DNA of 64,000 nucleotides from Hepsetus odoe (Eukaryota > Chordata > Actinopteri > Characiformes > Hepsetidae), in the NCBI GenBank assembly GCA_017165825.1, contig CM029366.1:34414096-34478095 (forward strand), written 5' to 3'. Position 1 is the stretch's first letter; each line of letters starts with the position of its first letter. Shown piece by piece: positions 29,660 to 42,190 of this stretch. The notes beneath the pieces were generated by a model. The model did no database searches, was not told the DNA's origin, and saw nothing but the letters and a program-made list of their open reading frames with translations. The translations under genes were made by a program, and so were the position numbers.

Positions 29660-30115
29660 CCACATTTTTGCAGCAGATCAGTTTGCATTGCTGTGCCGTG
29701 TATACTGACACATTTGCACTTATTCTGTCTGTGGCTTGCTAACGGTAACGACTCGGAGGATGTATTTGTCGCCTCACTTCGGTCACGCTCCCTTCGCAGG
29801 GAAGATGGAAGCTGCCACTGTGTGACGGCGGCCCTGGAGTGTCGGATTAAGGCAGAAACGCAACTCGTGTTCCCTCATTAGCTCTGAGAGTTCCGCAGAG
29901 TGAAAGAGTGTTTTCCCGGGTCGGCCGTGTCCTTTCTGGTGAGCGTTACTGTAAAAATGACCTCCTGGTGGAATTGTGCTGATCGCACTCTCCTCTGACA
30001 TTGTCTGGATAAAGGTCACCTGATCAATAATCCACCCAGTACAGGCTGCTCCCCTGCTCGGAGCACTGCCTGTTCAAAGCTGATATTCCAGCCTGTCTTA
30101 GTCATCCATCACTTT
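29660..30115. other. Unique region, candidate conserved noncoding DNA
   Basis: A GC-balanced unique stretch with several CpGs and no repeat matches. No exon is supported. Confidence 0.2.
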
Positions 30116-30126
30116 CTGAAACTCCC

Positions 30127-30165
30127 TACACACACACACACACACACACACTCTCACACACTCAG
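30127..30165. repeat. (AC)n microsatellite
   Basis: A short AC run with a TCTC interruption. Confidence 0.9.
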
Positions 30166-30445
30166 ATGAATATGGCCACATAAGCAGCTGTGACACATCG
30201 TTTGTCTTAGTGACGGCCATGAAACAAGTATCAGAAGTGGCCTGACGCTGAGAGCGCAGCTCTAAACCGGCCCACTTTATTGACCAGGGGTCACATGACC
30301 TTTATTATCAGTCCCTCGAGGTTGGGATGCCAGGTTGGGGAGCAGCGTCTGTGTATCAGCGTCATGGAGACCCTCGGCGGAGATTTCTCAGAGCTGGTTC
30401 AGTTCTGTCTGGAAGCCCAATGTGTTAATCATACGCATTATAATC

Positions 30446-30873
30446 ATAATCTTCTTCTTCTTCTTCTTCCTCTTTTGTCTTCTTCTTCTTTTTCTTTCGG
30501 TTGCTCCTGTTAGGATCAACACAGCGGATCAACCATCTCCATTTCTTCTGGTCCTCTGCATCTTCCTCCTTCACACTGACCCCCAGCATGTCCTCTCACA
30601 CCACGTCCATAAACCTCCTCTTTGTTCTTCCTCTTCTCCTCTTTCCTGGCAGCTCCATCTTCAACGTCTCATTTCCCTCACATTGTCTCTAAAAATGTCT
30701 AACCTGAGTTGTCCCTCTAATTTCTAATCCTGTCCATACTTGTCTGTCTTGACCAAAATCTCAGCATCTTTATCTCTGACACCTCCAGCTTTGCTGCCTG
30801 TCTTTTCATCAGCACCTATGTCCCCACCCCATATAACATAGCTGGTCTCACTACCATCTTTAAATCTTCCCTT
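30446..30873 (-). mobile_element. RTE-clade LINE 3' fragment
   Basis: The plus strand starts with (CTT)n, the complement of the element's (AAG)n 3' end. Then comes the complement of the 3' UTR (GGATCAACACAGCGGATCAA) and C-terminal coding sequence up to the VRPAMLY region. Confidence 0.8.
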
Positions 30874-31284
30874 GGGGTGATCTCACTTTTGTTGTCAGTG
30901 GTTTAGACATTAATGTCTGTGTGAGTTATTCTGAGGGGACAGTAAATTGACACTGTTCTACAAGCTGAACACACGACTACTGTACACTGGATCAGAGTGT
31001 CCTATCTTCAGCGTCGTCCCATCAGAAGATACAATAACATATTCACACGAATGTGAGGGGTGCACTCACTCTAGTGAGATACTGTATATCTTGTGTTTTT
31101 AACACTGATGTAAGTGATGTTATGTGAACTAAACTGAAGTGAAGTGATGTTTCTGTTTATGGTGGTTTGTTATGTAAGAGACGGCGGTTTGTGTAACACG
31201 TGTATTGATTTGTTCTCTGGGGCCCCTGGATGTCCTGTCTGAAACTAATTAGCTCACTGAATCACCTTCATCACTGATACAGTG

Positions 31285-32150
<866 letters not shown>

Positions 32151-32154
32151 AGCC

Positions 32155-32342
32155 TTTTACATTCACATAAATGTCATTTATCAGACACTCTTATCCAGAG
32201 TGGCTTCCATTTCCTGATTACAGGGACAGTCTCCCTGGAGCAACTTGAGGTTCATGGTGGTTGTGCGGGAGGTGGGATTTGAACCTGCAACCTCTTGATC
32301 TGATGGCGAGTATCTTAGTGCTAGACCATAGACCACCTCAGC
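32155..32342 (-). mobile_element. SINE-B, near full length
   Basis: The L2-like tail complement (TTACATTCACATAAATG, CAGACACTCTTATCCAGAG) comes first, then the core, then the B-box complement GGGATTTGAACCTGC and GCTAGACCATAGACCACC. Confidence 0.85.
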
Positions 32343-33057
32343 AGACCACCTTCCTACTGTGTCCTGAAATCCACCTTAATAAAGAGCAGCTCCACCTTAA
32401 TGAAGCTCTGGAGGAGGGTTGAGTGGGTGGAAAGAGGTTTTAAGAAGAAAAGATTTGGGTCACTGTTGACTTCTAGTATCTCATAGCTCCAGTTCTAAAC
32501 TAAAGAAGATTAATTTGGATCCAAGCATGTCTACACTGATCACATCTGGGATAAAGGACTTACTGATCCTGAATCAGACTTGGATCCTTCAAATCCCTCT
32601 TGAAACTGGTATCTTTCACTGCTTAGCCAGAGCTGCTCCTTCCTTCCAGGAAGTTGTAAAATCCCAGAGGCCAGTCCCACAACCACGTCCGGCATGTCTT
32701 CACATTGCCTCCTGTTGTGTCCCAGTCACAACAACAGAGTTCCAGCTGCGTCCTGGCTTTCTGTCTTCAATAATTTACCAGCCCCACTGTACATCATTTA
32801 TGAGGTGCTTCTTGTAATTGTTGTCCCTGTTTGTGTTGAATTATTAAGAAGGGGGTGTTCTGTCTGCTTCCTGGCCTTGTCTCAGTGTGAAAGGGGGTGG
32901 GGGGGGGGGATTTGATGCAGTTTGGATGGAAGTGTGTGAGGAGAACATTCACTCTTTCTATTTATGCCTATAAGCTGCAAAAAAAAGATCAAAAATGAGC
33001 TGAAAACTAATCTATTTAGTGGAAAGAAATGTTCTTTATTCTGATTACTGCTGGATT

Positions 33058-33272
33058 TGTGGGTGCTGGAGGTCTAGTGGTGGTACTTGTCTATGGAGCT
33101 GTGGCTCAAGAGGTCCCAGGTTCAAATCCCACCTCCAGCACTACCACCACTGGGTCCCTGAGACCCTGAACCCTGAGTGTCTCCAGGGGGGACTGTCCCT
33201 GTAATCAGGACATGGACGTCTCTCTGGAGAAGAGCGTCTGCTAAATGCCGTAAATGTAAATGTAAATGATTT
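33058..33272 (+). mobile_element. SINE-B, full length
   Basis: GGGTGCTGGAGGTCTAGTGG head, GGTTCAAATCCCACCTCC B box, CCAGGGGGGACTGTCCCTG core and a GAGCGTCTGCTAAATGCCG tail followed by (TAAATG)n. The tail matches the L2-type ends used by V-SINE-like families. Confidence 0.92.
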
Positions 33273-33859
33273 AGTGAAACAGTAGGAATAGCGAGTTCTA
33301 AATAATATCTTAAAGATTAGTGTGATCTTTACACATTAATTGTTATCTTACATTTCAAAATGTCTGTTGTGTCTTTGCCCAAAACTTGCCCTCACCACAT
33401 TCCCAGTCCCCGGACTTCTGAGGGACTCTTGTCATTCCCTTCAACTGTATGTGCTGTATCTGTAGTCTTCTTTAGATTTCTTCATTTCTTTGTACCTGAG
33501 AGTTTGCAGGTGGATCACCTTTAATGTTTATCTTCACAAATAGAAGTTAAAATCCTCTTCTCTGTCAGGCAGTACTGCCACACCGTGGATCATCCATCTG
33601 CATGTCTTCATGTGATCCTGTCTTCAGCATCTTCCCTTTCCAGGACGTCCCCCTGACCGACAAGACTGATGCCTTCAAACTGGCCACCATATTGCTCCTT
33701 TCCTTTCACTCTCTTCAATCACAGAGAGAAAAACATCCATAAAAAAAGTTCCAAATCCCAGACACAATCTGTATTAACACATTTTCAGTAGTTTAGGATT
33801 TTTATTCATCATTTTCTTACTGTGTAAAAGTCTTCACCCTTGTCATTTCTCCTAGTTTC

Positions 33860-34350
33860 CTGTCAGGCTGTCTGATCTTTGTCAGAATAAATGAAAGAAA
33901 CAAAAACATGTTTTAGTGCTCCAGGCTGCCAAGTATCCTAAAGATACAAGGTTCTAAATATAGGGGTTCCATCACTCAGCATTCAGCATCAGCAGTAAAT
34001 GAATCACCTGATCATCTGGAATCATCTGCACCTGGTTCTTCACTGCTTCATGTCTTAAGTGAGACGCTTTGTTCTGCTTGAAGGTTCAGATGTAGATCAC
34101 TGTGTGGATTAACCAACACAGAACTATCAAACTGCTCAGGTACAGAGACTGGACTGAACATGAGAGACAACAACACTGTCCTTCAGGAAGATCTGGAGAA
34201 CTGCTCAGGTACAGAGACTGGACTGAACATGAGAGACAACAACACTGTCCTTCAGGAAGATCTGGAGAACTGCTCAGGTACAGAGACTGGACTGAACATG
34301 AGAGACAACAACACTGTCCTTCAGGAAGACCTGGAGACCTTTTCCTAAAC
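33860..34350. repeat. Dispersed repeat 'R69', copy 2, with 69-bp tandem array
   Basis: Matches 6545-7030 throughout. The terminal array holds about three and a half near-identical 69-bp units beginning CTGCTCAGGTACAGAGACTG (about 34130-34335). Sixty-nine is divisible by three, so both strands stay open over the array. I do not consider this coding. Confidence 0.8.
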
Positions 34351-35156
34351 AGCACACTATAAATACAAGAAAAACAGGCAGCGAAAGATGAAGAAATAAG
34401 GGACTGAAGACATTTGCACAGAACAGTATTTCTCTGTAAATTATAGGATCTAGTTTGAGAAAGATGACGCTGCAGTGTTTGCATCCTGCTCGTAGTGTCC
34501 TGTAGTGAACATCATTCTGTATTTCACAGCATGCTGTGGCTCCACGTCTACGTCTCCAGGAGAAGGATGTGGGGCAGCAGTGGTGCTCAGTCTCCCTGGG
34601 TGACGTTTCCAAACTCTGTGCAAACAAATTACATGGGCCACGGCCCTGCCTGAATAATTCAGTGGGTAATATCTCTGCCGCTGACGGGGCAGAGCAGTGA
34701 CTCGGATCCCTGATGCTGTCATGTGGGGGAATCAGGAGCCCCTGATCTTAATGTGAGAAGATGAGCTTTAATTAAGAGCACTAACAACATCTGATGCCTG
34801 CAGTGAAACTCCTCCTCTACTTTAGCCAAATACCCCTTTTTCAGATCCTTACTGATAACTGATAACTTTACCTTATTATGTAAATATATTTTTGGCTCCT
34901 ATCCATAGACACAAAAACCCAACAGGTTTCATGAATTCTGTTAAAAATAAGACATTACAGGCCTTTTCACTCTACATTTGCTGCAGAATCTTAGCTGGAT
35001 CTCATATTAAACAAGACATTATTTAAGTTTTTAATCTATGATTAGAAGACGTGGGAAGGAAGTACATAGTACTTAAGTTGAGTTTTCAGTACTTTTCTCT
35101 TTTTTCTGACTTTTTCCTTTTCAGAACAAATATCTGCACTTTTTACACCATTTCAC

Positions 35157-36362
35157 ATGGAATTCAGGCAGGAGTTAACACGGTCACTGGGAGGTGTTGA
35201 AGAGCTACTGGATTGCTGGGAAACTACTGCAGTGATCAGGCAGACAGAGAGAAAGGTACTTGGTGTGACATCTGGCAGGAAGAAGGAGGAGAAGGAAACC
35301 TGGTGGTGGAACCCAGTCCAGGAGTGTATACAGAAGAAGAGGAAGGCAAAGAAGAAGTGGGAAAGTCAGAGAGATGAAGAAAGTAGACAGGAGAACAATG
35401 TGATGAAGGGGTGAAGAAAGCAGTGGCGAAGGCTGAAGATCAGGTGTTTGGTGAATTGTATGAGAGGTTGGAAAGTAAGGAGGGAGAAAAGGGCAGTGGT
35501 GGTACATCAGGGATCAGCGCTGAGCCCATTCTTGTTTGCAGTAGTAATGGACAGGTTGACGGACGAGGTTAGACAGGAGTCTCCGTGGACGATGATGTTT
35601 GCAGATGATATTGTGATCTGTAGTGAGAGTAGGGAGCAGCTTGAGGAGAACCTGGAGAGATGGGGATCTGCTCTGGAGAGGAGAGGAATGAAAGTGAGTA
35701 GGGCAAAGACAGAATACATGAGTGTGAATGAAAGGGAGGAAAGTGGCGTGGTTAGGATGCAGGGAGTGGAGGTAACAAAGGTGGAGGAGTTTAAATACTT
35801 GGGATCAACAGTTCAGTGTAATGGCGAGTGTGGAAGAGAGGTGAAGAAGAGAGTGCAGGCTGGTTGGAATGGGTGGCTGGAGTGATTTGTGACAGACGCG
35901 TACCAGCTAGAGTAAAAGGGAAGGTTTACAGGACAGTAGTGAGACCAGCTATGTTGTACGGGTTGGAGACGGTGGCACTGATGAAAAGACAGGAGGCGGA
36001 GCTGGAGGTGTCAGAGTTAAAGATGCTGAGATGTTCGTTGGGACGAGGATGGACAGGATTAGAAATGAGTATATTAGAGGGACAGATCAGGTTGGACGTT
36101 TTGGAGACAAAGTTAGAGAAGCAAGGTTGCGTTGGTTTGGCCATGTGCAGAGGAGAGACGAGGAGTATATCGGGAGGAGGATGTTGAGGATGGAGCTGCC
36201 AGGAAAGAGGAAAAGAGGAAGACCAAAGAGGAGGTTTATGGACGTGGTGAGAGAGGACATGCAGGGGGTGGGTTTGAAGGAGGAGGATGCAGAGGACAGG
36301 AAGAAATGGAGACAGTTGATCCGCTGTGGCGACACCCAAACGGGAGCAGCCGAAAGAAAAGT
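35157..36362 (+). mobile_element. RTE-clade LINE, 5'-truncated and internally deleted
   Basis: Begins in the middle of the coding region (GAATTCAGGCAGGAGTTAAC) and jumps at about 35492 to the HQGSALSPFLF motif. It keeps FADDIV and the C-terminus. It lacks the ten bases AGAAGATTGA at about 35876, causing a frameshift that is shared with the 39-42 kb copy. It ends with CAAACGGGAGCAGCCGAAAG. Confidence 0.9.
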
Positions 36363-36540
36363 GTAAAAATAAAAGTTATAATGAAGAACATAAAAGTTCC
36401 AGCTCTGCTAAATAAAACTATATTTATTTGTTTTAAAACTATTGTCTGTAGTTTCCTGACGTGATCATGAGCAGAGTTTTTGTTGAGTAAAAGTTATTTT
36501 CTTTTCTAAAAGTTCAGTTCTTTTTCTGTTTAACTTTAGG

Positions 36541-36649
36541 AATGAAGCAGTCTTTGCTAATCCTGTTTCTTCTCTCTGCCCTGCTGCTTTCCTGGTGTCT
36601 GACTCAACAAATGAAGATGGGTCAGGGTGTCAAATTATTCACAAAATAG
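36541..36649 (+). other. Short frame resembling a secretory signal peptide
   Basis: After a TTTAACTTTAG acceptor-like sequence, ATG at 36542 opens 36 codons. They read MKQSLLILFLLSALLLSWCL, then TQQMKMGQ, and end at TAG. The basic N-terminus, hydrophobic core and Cys/Thr-Gln end look like a signal peptide. No downstream exon is identified, so it may be chance or a decayed exon. Confidence 0.15.
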
Positions 36650-36887
36650 GCATTTTTAAAGTCTATTATGTAATAAAGATCTTCTCCTGGGGGGCACGGC
36701 CTTCTAGTAAAACCGAGACCCTCTAATCACGAACCTGGAAGGACGCCCGGACGCAAAAGCAGCTAAAACATTTAGGAGGATTTGTTTTTGTGTTGAACTC
36801 ACGAGTGTTTAGCAGGGCAGCCCGGCGGAGGGTGCGAGTACAGAGCTCTCCAAAAGAGAGCAATAGCGTTATATCGTTCCTGCCTTA

Positions 36888-36912
36888 CACACACACACAC
36901 ACACACACATGT

Positions 36913-36964
<52 letters not shown>

Positions 36965-37039
36965 GCACACACACACACAAACACACACATGCACACACAC
37001 CCACACACACAAACATACACAGACCCACACATGCACACA

Positions 37040-37077
<38 letters not shown>

Positions 37078-37245
37078 TACACATGCACACACACAAACAT
37101 ACACAGACCCACACACCCACCCACACACACAAACACACACACACACACACACACACACATGCACACACACACACACAAACACACACATGCACACATGCAC
37201 ACACACCCACACACACAAACATACACAGACCCACACATGCACACA

Positions 37246-37283
<38 letters not shown>

Positions 37284-37562
37284 TACACATGCACACACAC
37301 AAACATACACAGACCCACACACCCACCCACACACACAAACACACACACACACACACACACACATACACACACGAACATACACACACACACACACACACAA
37401 ACATACACACACACACACAGACACACACACACACACACACACACAAACATACACACACACACACAGACACACACACACAGACACACACACACACACACAC
37501 AAACATACACACACACACAAACATACACACACACGCACACACACACACACACACATGCACAC
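36888..37562. repeat. Compound (AC)n satellite tract with 206-bp higher-order repeat
   Basis: About 675 bp of AC-based sequence with regular CATGCAC, AAACATAC, AGACCCAC and CCCACCC variants. A block containing AAACATACACAGACCCAC recurs after 206 bp (37021 and 37227), showing that a larger block was duplicated. Long frames over this tract are artefacts. Confidence 0.95.
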
Positions 37563-37669
37563 ATGATATTTCTATATTTCTATATAATGTTCTGTTTTTG
37601 TAAAGCTCATCTGTTGTTTCTTTTGTGCCTTAATCAAATCTTTACAAAGGCAAACATTGACTCTGGGGG

Positions 37670-37770
37670 GTGTGTGTGTGCGTATGTGCGCGTGCTTGTG
37701 TGTAAGTGTGTGTGCGCATGTGTGTGTGCGTGCGTGCTTGTGTGTATGTGTGTGTGCTGTGTGTGTAGGT
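37670..37770. repeat. (GT)n-rich tract
   Basis: Imperfect GT/GC repeat, opposite in sense to the AC tract about 100 bp to its left. Confidence 0.9.
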
Positions 37771-37844
37771 ACTGAATGCTGAGATTTCTGGTGGAATTGG
37801 TGTTATTGATGTTATTTCCACCTCAAATCATTTTAATCTCACAC

Positions 37845-39029
37845 ACAATAATATTAATACACACTACTACAAATTAATACACACTACTACACATTAATAC
37901 ACATAATACACATTAATACACAATAATACACACTACTACACATTAATACACATAAATACACATTAATACACACTACTACACATTAATACACACTACTACA
38001 AATTAATACACACTACTACACATTAATACACACTACTACACATTAATACACACTACTACAAATTAATACACATAATACACAATACACATAATACACAATA
38101 ATACACACTACTACACATTAATACACACTACTACAAATTAATACACACTACTACACATTAATACACATAATACACATTAATACACAATAATACACATTAA
38201 TACACATAATACACAATACACATTAATACACAATAATACACACTACTACACATTAATACACACTACTACACATTAATACACACTACTACACAATACACAT
38301 AATACACATAATACACAATACACATTAATACACACTACTACACATTAATACACACTACTACACATAATACACATTAATACACAATAATACACAATAATAC
38401 ACACTACTACACATTAATACACACTACTACACATAATACACATTAATACACAATAATACACATTAATACACACTACTACACATTAATACACACTACTACA
38501 CATAATACACATTAATACACACTACTACACATTAATACACACTACTACACATAATACACACTACTACACACTACTACACATTAATACACACTACTACACA
38601 TTAATACACATTAATATACATTAATTCACACTACTACACACTAATACACATTAATACACACTACTACACATTAATACACATTAATTCACACTACTACACA
38701 CTAATACACATTAATACACACTACTACACATAATACACATTAATACACACTACTACACATTAATACACACTACTACACATAATACACACTACTACACACT
38801 ACTACACATTAATACACACTACTACACATTAATACACATTAATATACATTAATTCACACTACTACACACTAATACACATTAATACACACTACTACACATT
38901 AATACACATTAATTCACACTACTACACACTAATAAACATTAATACACACTACTACACCTTAATACACATTAATACACACTACTACACATAATACACATTA
39001 ATACACATTAATTCACATTTATACACATC
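37845..39029. repeat. AT-rich minisatellite (ACACTACTACACATTAAT type)
   Basis: About 1.2 kb built from 8-10 bp words ACACATTAAT, ACACACTACT, ACACATAAT and ACACAATAAT. A larger block marked by TTAATATACATTAATTCACA recurs at 38611 and 38839 (228 bp), so there is higher-order structure. An RTE element is inserted at its right edge. Confidence 0.95.
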
Positions 39030-42000
39030 AGAGAAAGCGAGTATATAACCCAGCCACTAGGGAAGCACAAGCCAGTGTATTTCTTCGTGCCGGTCCCAGT
39101 ACGGGGTAAATGGGGAGGGTTACGTCAGGAAGGGCATCCGGTGTAAAACTTTGCCAAATCAATATGCGGACAACGATACAGAATTCCATACCGGATCGGT
39201 CGAGGCCCGGGTTAACAACGACCGCCATCAGTGCTGTTAGCCTACAGGGTGCTGGTGGAAATTGGACTACTGTTGGCCAAAGAAGAAGAAGAAGAGGAGG
39301 AAGGCATGTCCAGAGGGAGAAGGAGAGAAAGAAGGAGAGGAGAGTGGAAGTGAGGGTAGGGACTTTGAATGTTGGCAGCATGACTGGTAAAGGTAGAGAA
39401 TTAGCTGATATGATGGAGAGAAGGAAGGTTGACATTTTGTGTGTGAGAGACTAGATGGAAGGGTAGTAAGGCCAGGTGTATTGGAGGGGGGTTTAAACTG
39501 TTCTACCATGGTGTGGATAGAAGGAGCAATGGAGTAGGTGTTATCCTGAAGGAAGAGCATGTGGAGAGTGTTTTGGAAGTGAAGAGGGTGTCAGGGAGGG
39601 TGATGAGTTTGAAGCTGGAAGTTGAAGGTGTGATAATGAATGTTGTTAGTGCTTATGCTCCACAAGTTGGTTGTAAGATGAAAGTGAAGGAAAAATTCTG
39701 GAGTGAGTTAGATGAAGTGATAGAGAGTGTACCCAGGGGAGAGAGAGTGATGATTGGTGCAGATTTTAATGGTCATGTTGGTGAAGGGAACAGAGGTGAT
39801 GAGGAGGTGATGGGTAGGCATGGTGTCAAGGAGAGGAATGCTGAAGGTCAGATGGTTGTAGATTTTGCAAAAAGGATGGAAATGGCTGTAGTTAATACTT
39901 ATTTGAAGAAGAGGGAGGAGCACAGGGTGACGTATAAGAGTGGAGGAAGATGCTCACAGGTGGATTATATTCTTTGCAGGAGGGTCAGTTTGAAAGAGAT
40001 CAGAGACTGCAAAGTAGTGACAGGGGAGAGTGTAGCTAAACAGCATAGGATGGTGGTCTGTAGGATGACCTTGGAGGTCAAGAAGAGGAGGAAAGTGAGG
40101 GCAGAGTCGAGGATCAAGTGGTGGAAGCTGAAGGAGGAGGACTGCAAGGTGGAATTCAGGCAGGAGTTAACACGGGCACTGGGAGGTGTTGAAGAGCTAC
40201 CGGATTGCTGGGAAACTACTGCAGAAGTGATCAGGCAGACGGCTAGAAATGTACTTGGTGTGACATCCGGAAGGAAGAAAGAGGATAAGGAGACCTGGTG
40301 GTGGAACCAAGAAGTCCAGGAGTGTATTCAAAAGAAGAGGGAGGTAAAGAAGACATGGGACAGTCAGAGAGATGAAGAAAGTAGACAGGTGTACAAGGAG
40401 ATGAACCGCAGGGCGAAGAAAGCAGTGGTGAAGACTGAAGATCAGGTGTTTGGTGAATTGTATGAGAGGTTGGACAGTAAAGAGGGAGAAAAGGACCTTT
40501 ACCGATTGGCTAGACAGAGAGACAGATCTGGGAAAGATGTGCTACAGGTCAGGACGATTAAAGATAGAAATGGTAACGTACTCACAGGTGAACAGAGCGT
40601 GTTGAGCAGATGGAAGGAGAACTTTGAGGAGCTGATGAATGAAGAAAGTGAGAGAGAGAGAAGACTGGATGATGTGAGAAGAGTTAACCAGGAAGTGCAG
40701 CAAATAAACAAGATGGAAGTAAGGGCAGCGATGAAGAGGATGAAGAATGGAAAGGCTGTTGGACCGGATGACATACCAGTGGAAGCATGGAGATGTTTAG
40801 GGGAGATGGCAGTTGAGTTTCTGACCAGATTGTTTAACACAATCTTGGCAAGTGAGAAGATGCCTGAGGAGTGGAGACGAAGTGTACTGGTACCGATCTT
40901 CAAGAATAAGGGTGATGCACAGAGCTGTAGTAACTATAGAGGGATAAAGTTGATCGGCCACACCATGAAGTTATGAGAAAGAGTAGTGGAAGCTCGGTTA
41001 AGAAAAGAGGTGAGGATCAGTGAACAGCAGTATGGTTTTATGCCGAGAAAGAGCACCACAGATGCAATGTTTGCTCTGAGGGTGTTGATGGAGAAGTACA
41101 GAGAAGGTCAGAAGGAGCTACATTGTGCCTTTGTGGATTTGGAGAAAGCATATGACAGGGTGCCTAGAGAGGAGTTGTGGTTTTGTATGAGGAAGTCTGG
41201 TGTTACAGAGAAGTATGTGAGAGTAGTTCAGGATATTTATGAGGGCAGTGTAACAGTGGTGAGATCTGCAGTGGGAGTGACGGATGCATTTAAAGTAGAG
41301 GTTGGATTACATCAAGGATCAGCACTGAGCCCGTTCTTGTTTGCAGTAGTAATGGACAGGTTGACGGATGAGGTTAGACAGGAGTCTCCGTGGACGATGA
41401 TGTTTGCTGATGATATTGTGATCTGTAGTGAGAGTAGGGAGCAGCTTGAGGAGAACCTGGAGAGATGGAGATCTGCTCTGGAGAGGAGAGGAATGAAAGT
41501 GAGTAGGGCAAAGACAGAATACATGAGTGTGAATGAAAGGGAGGATAGTGGAGTGGTTAGGATGCAGGGAGTAGAGGTGAGTTTAAATACTTGGGATCAA
41601 CAGTTCAGTGTAATGGCGAGTGTGGAAGAGAGGTGAAGAAGAGAGTGCAGGCTGGTTGGAATGGGTGGCTGGAGTGATTTGTGACAGACGCGTACCAGCT
41701 AGAGTAAAAGGGAAGGTTTACAGGACAGTAGTGAGACCAGCTATGTTGTATGGGTTGGAGACGGTGGCACTGACGAAAAGGCAGGAGGCGGAGCTGGAGG
41801 TGTCAGAGTTAAAGATGCTGAGATGTTCGTTGGGTGTGACGAGGATGGACAGGATTAGAAATGAATATATTAGAGGGACAGCTCAGGTTAGACGTCTTGG
41901 AGACAAGGTTAGAGAAGCAAGGTTGCGTTGGTGTGGACGTGTCCAGAGGAGAGACGAGGATTATATTGGAAGGAGGATGTTGAAGATGGAGCTGCCAGGA

Positions 42001-42190
42001 AAGAGGAGAAGAGGAAGACCAAAGAGGAGGTTTATGGACGTGGTGAGAGAGGACATGCAGGTGGTCGGGTTGAAGCAGGAAGATGCAGAATACAGGAAGA
42101 AATGGAGACAGTTGATCCGCTGTGGCGACCCCTAAACGGGAGCAGCCGCAAGAAAAAGAAGAAGAAGAAGAAGAGAAAGCGAGTATATAA
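39030..42190 (+). mobile_element. RTE-clade LINE, nearly full length, with 19-bp target-site duplication
   Basis: The element body is 39049-42171, flanked by perfect copies of AGAGAAAGCGAGTATATAA (39030-39048 and 42172-42190). It has a 5' UTR; an APE-type endonuclease (GTLNVGSMTGKGRELADMM, GADFNGHVGEGNRGDEE, GGRCSQVDYIL); a reverse transcriptase (FVDLEKAYDRVPREELW, GLHQGSALSPFLFAVVMD, FADDIV); a C-terminal domain; and a short 3' UTR ending in (AAG)n. Layout and about 3.1-kb length fit the RTE clade. It is dead: a stop follows CVRD near 39453, a TGG-to-TGA stop lies at 40974-40976, a deletion of about 13 bases lies near 41580, and a 10-base deletion lies near 41670. Endonuclease and first-half RT form a 487-codon frame at 39513-40976. 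Confidence 0.93.

Noticed and set aside
34102..34362. 86-codon frame with three identical 23-residue repeats as a repeat protein
   Set aside because: It follows from a 69-bp DNA tandem repeat inside a dispersed element; the reverse strand is equally open.
36790..37775. 200-290 codon Thr/His and Cys/Val repeat frames on both strands
   Set aside because: Products of the AC/GT satellite, open in every AC phase; not proteins.
39513..40976. 487-codon frame as a host gene
   Set aside because: It is the endonuclease and first half of the reverse transcriptase of an RTE-clade LINE with a target-site duplication.
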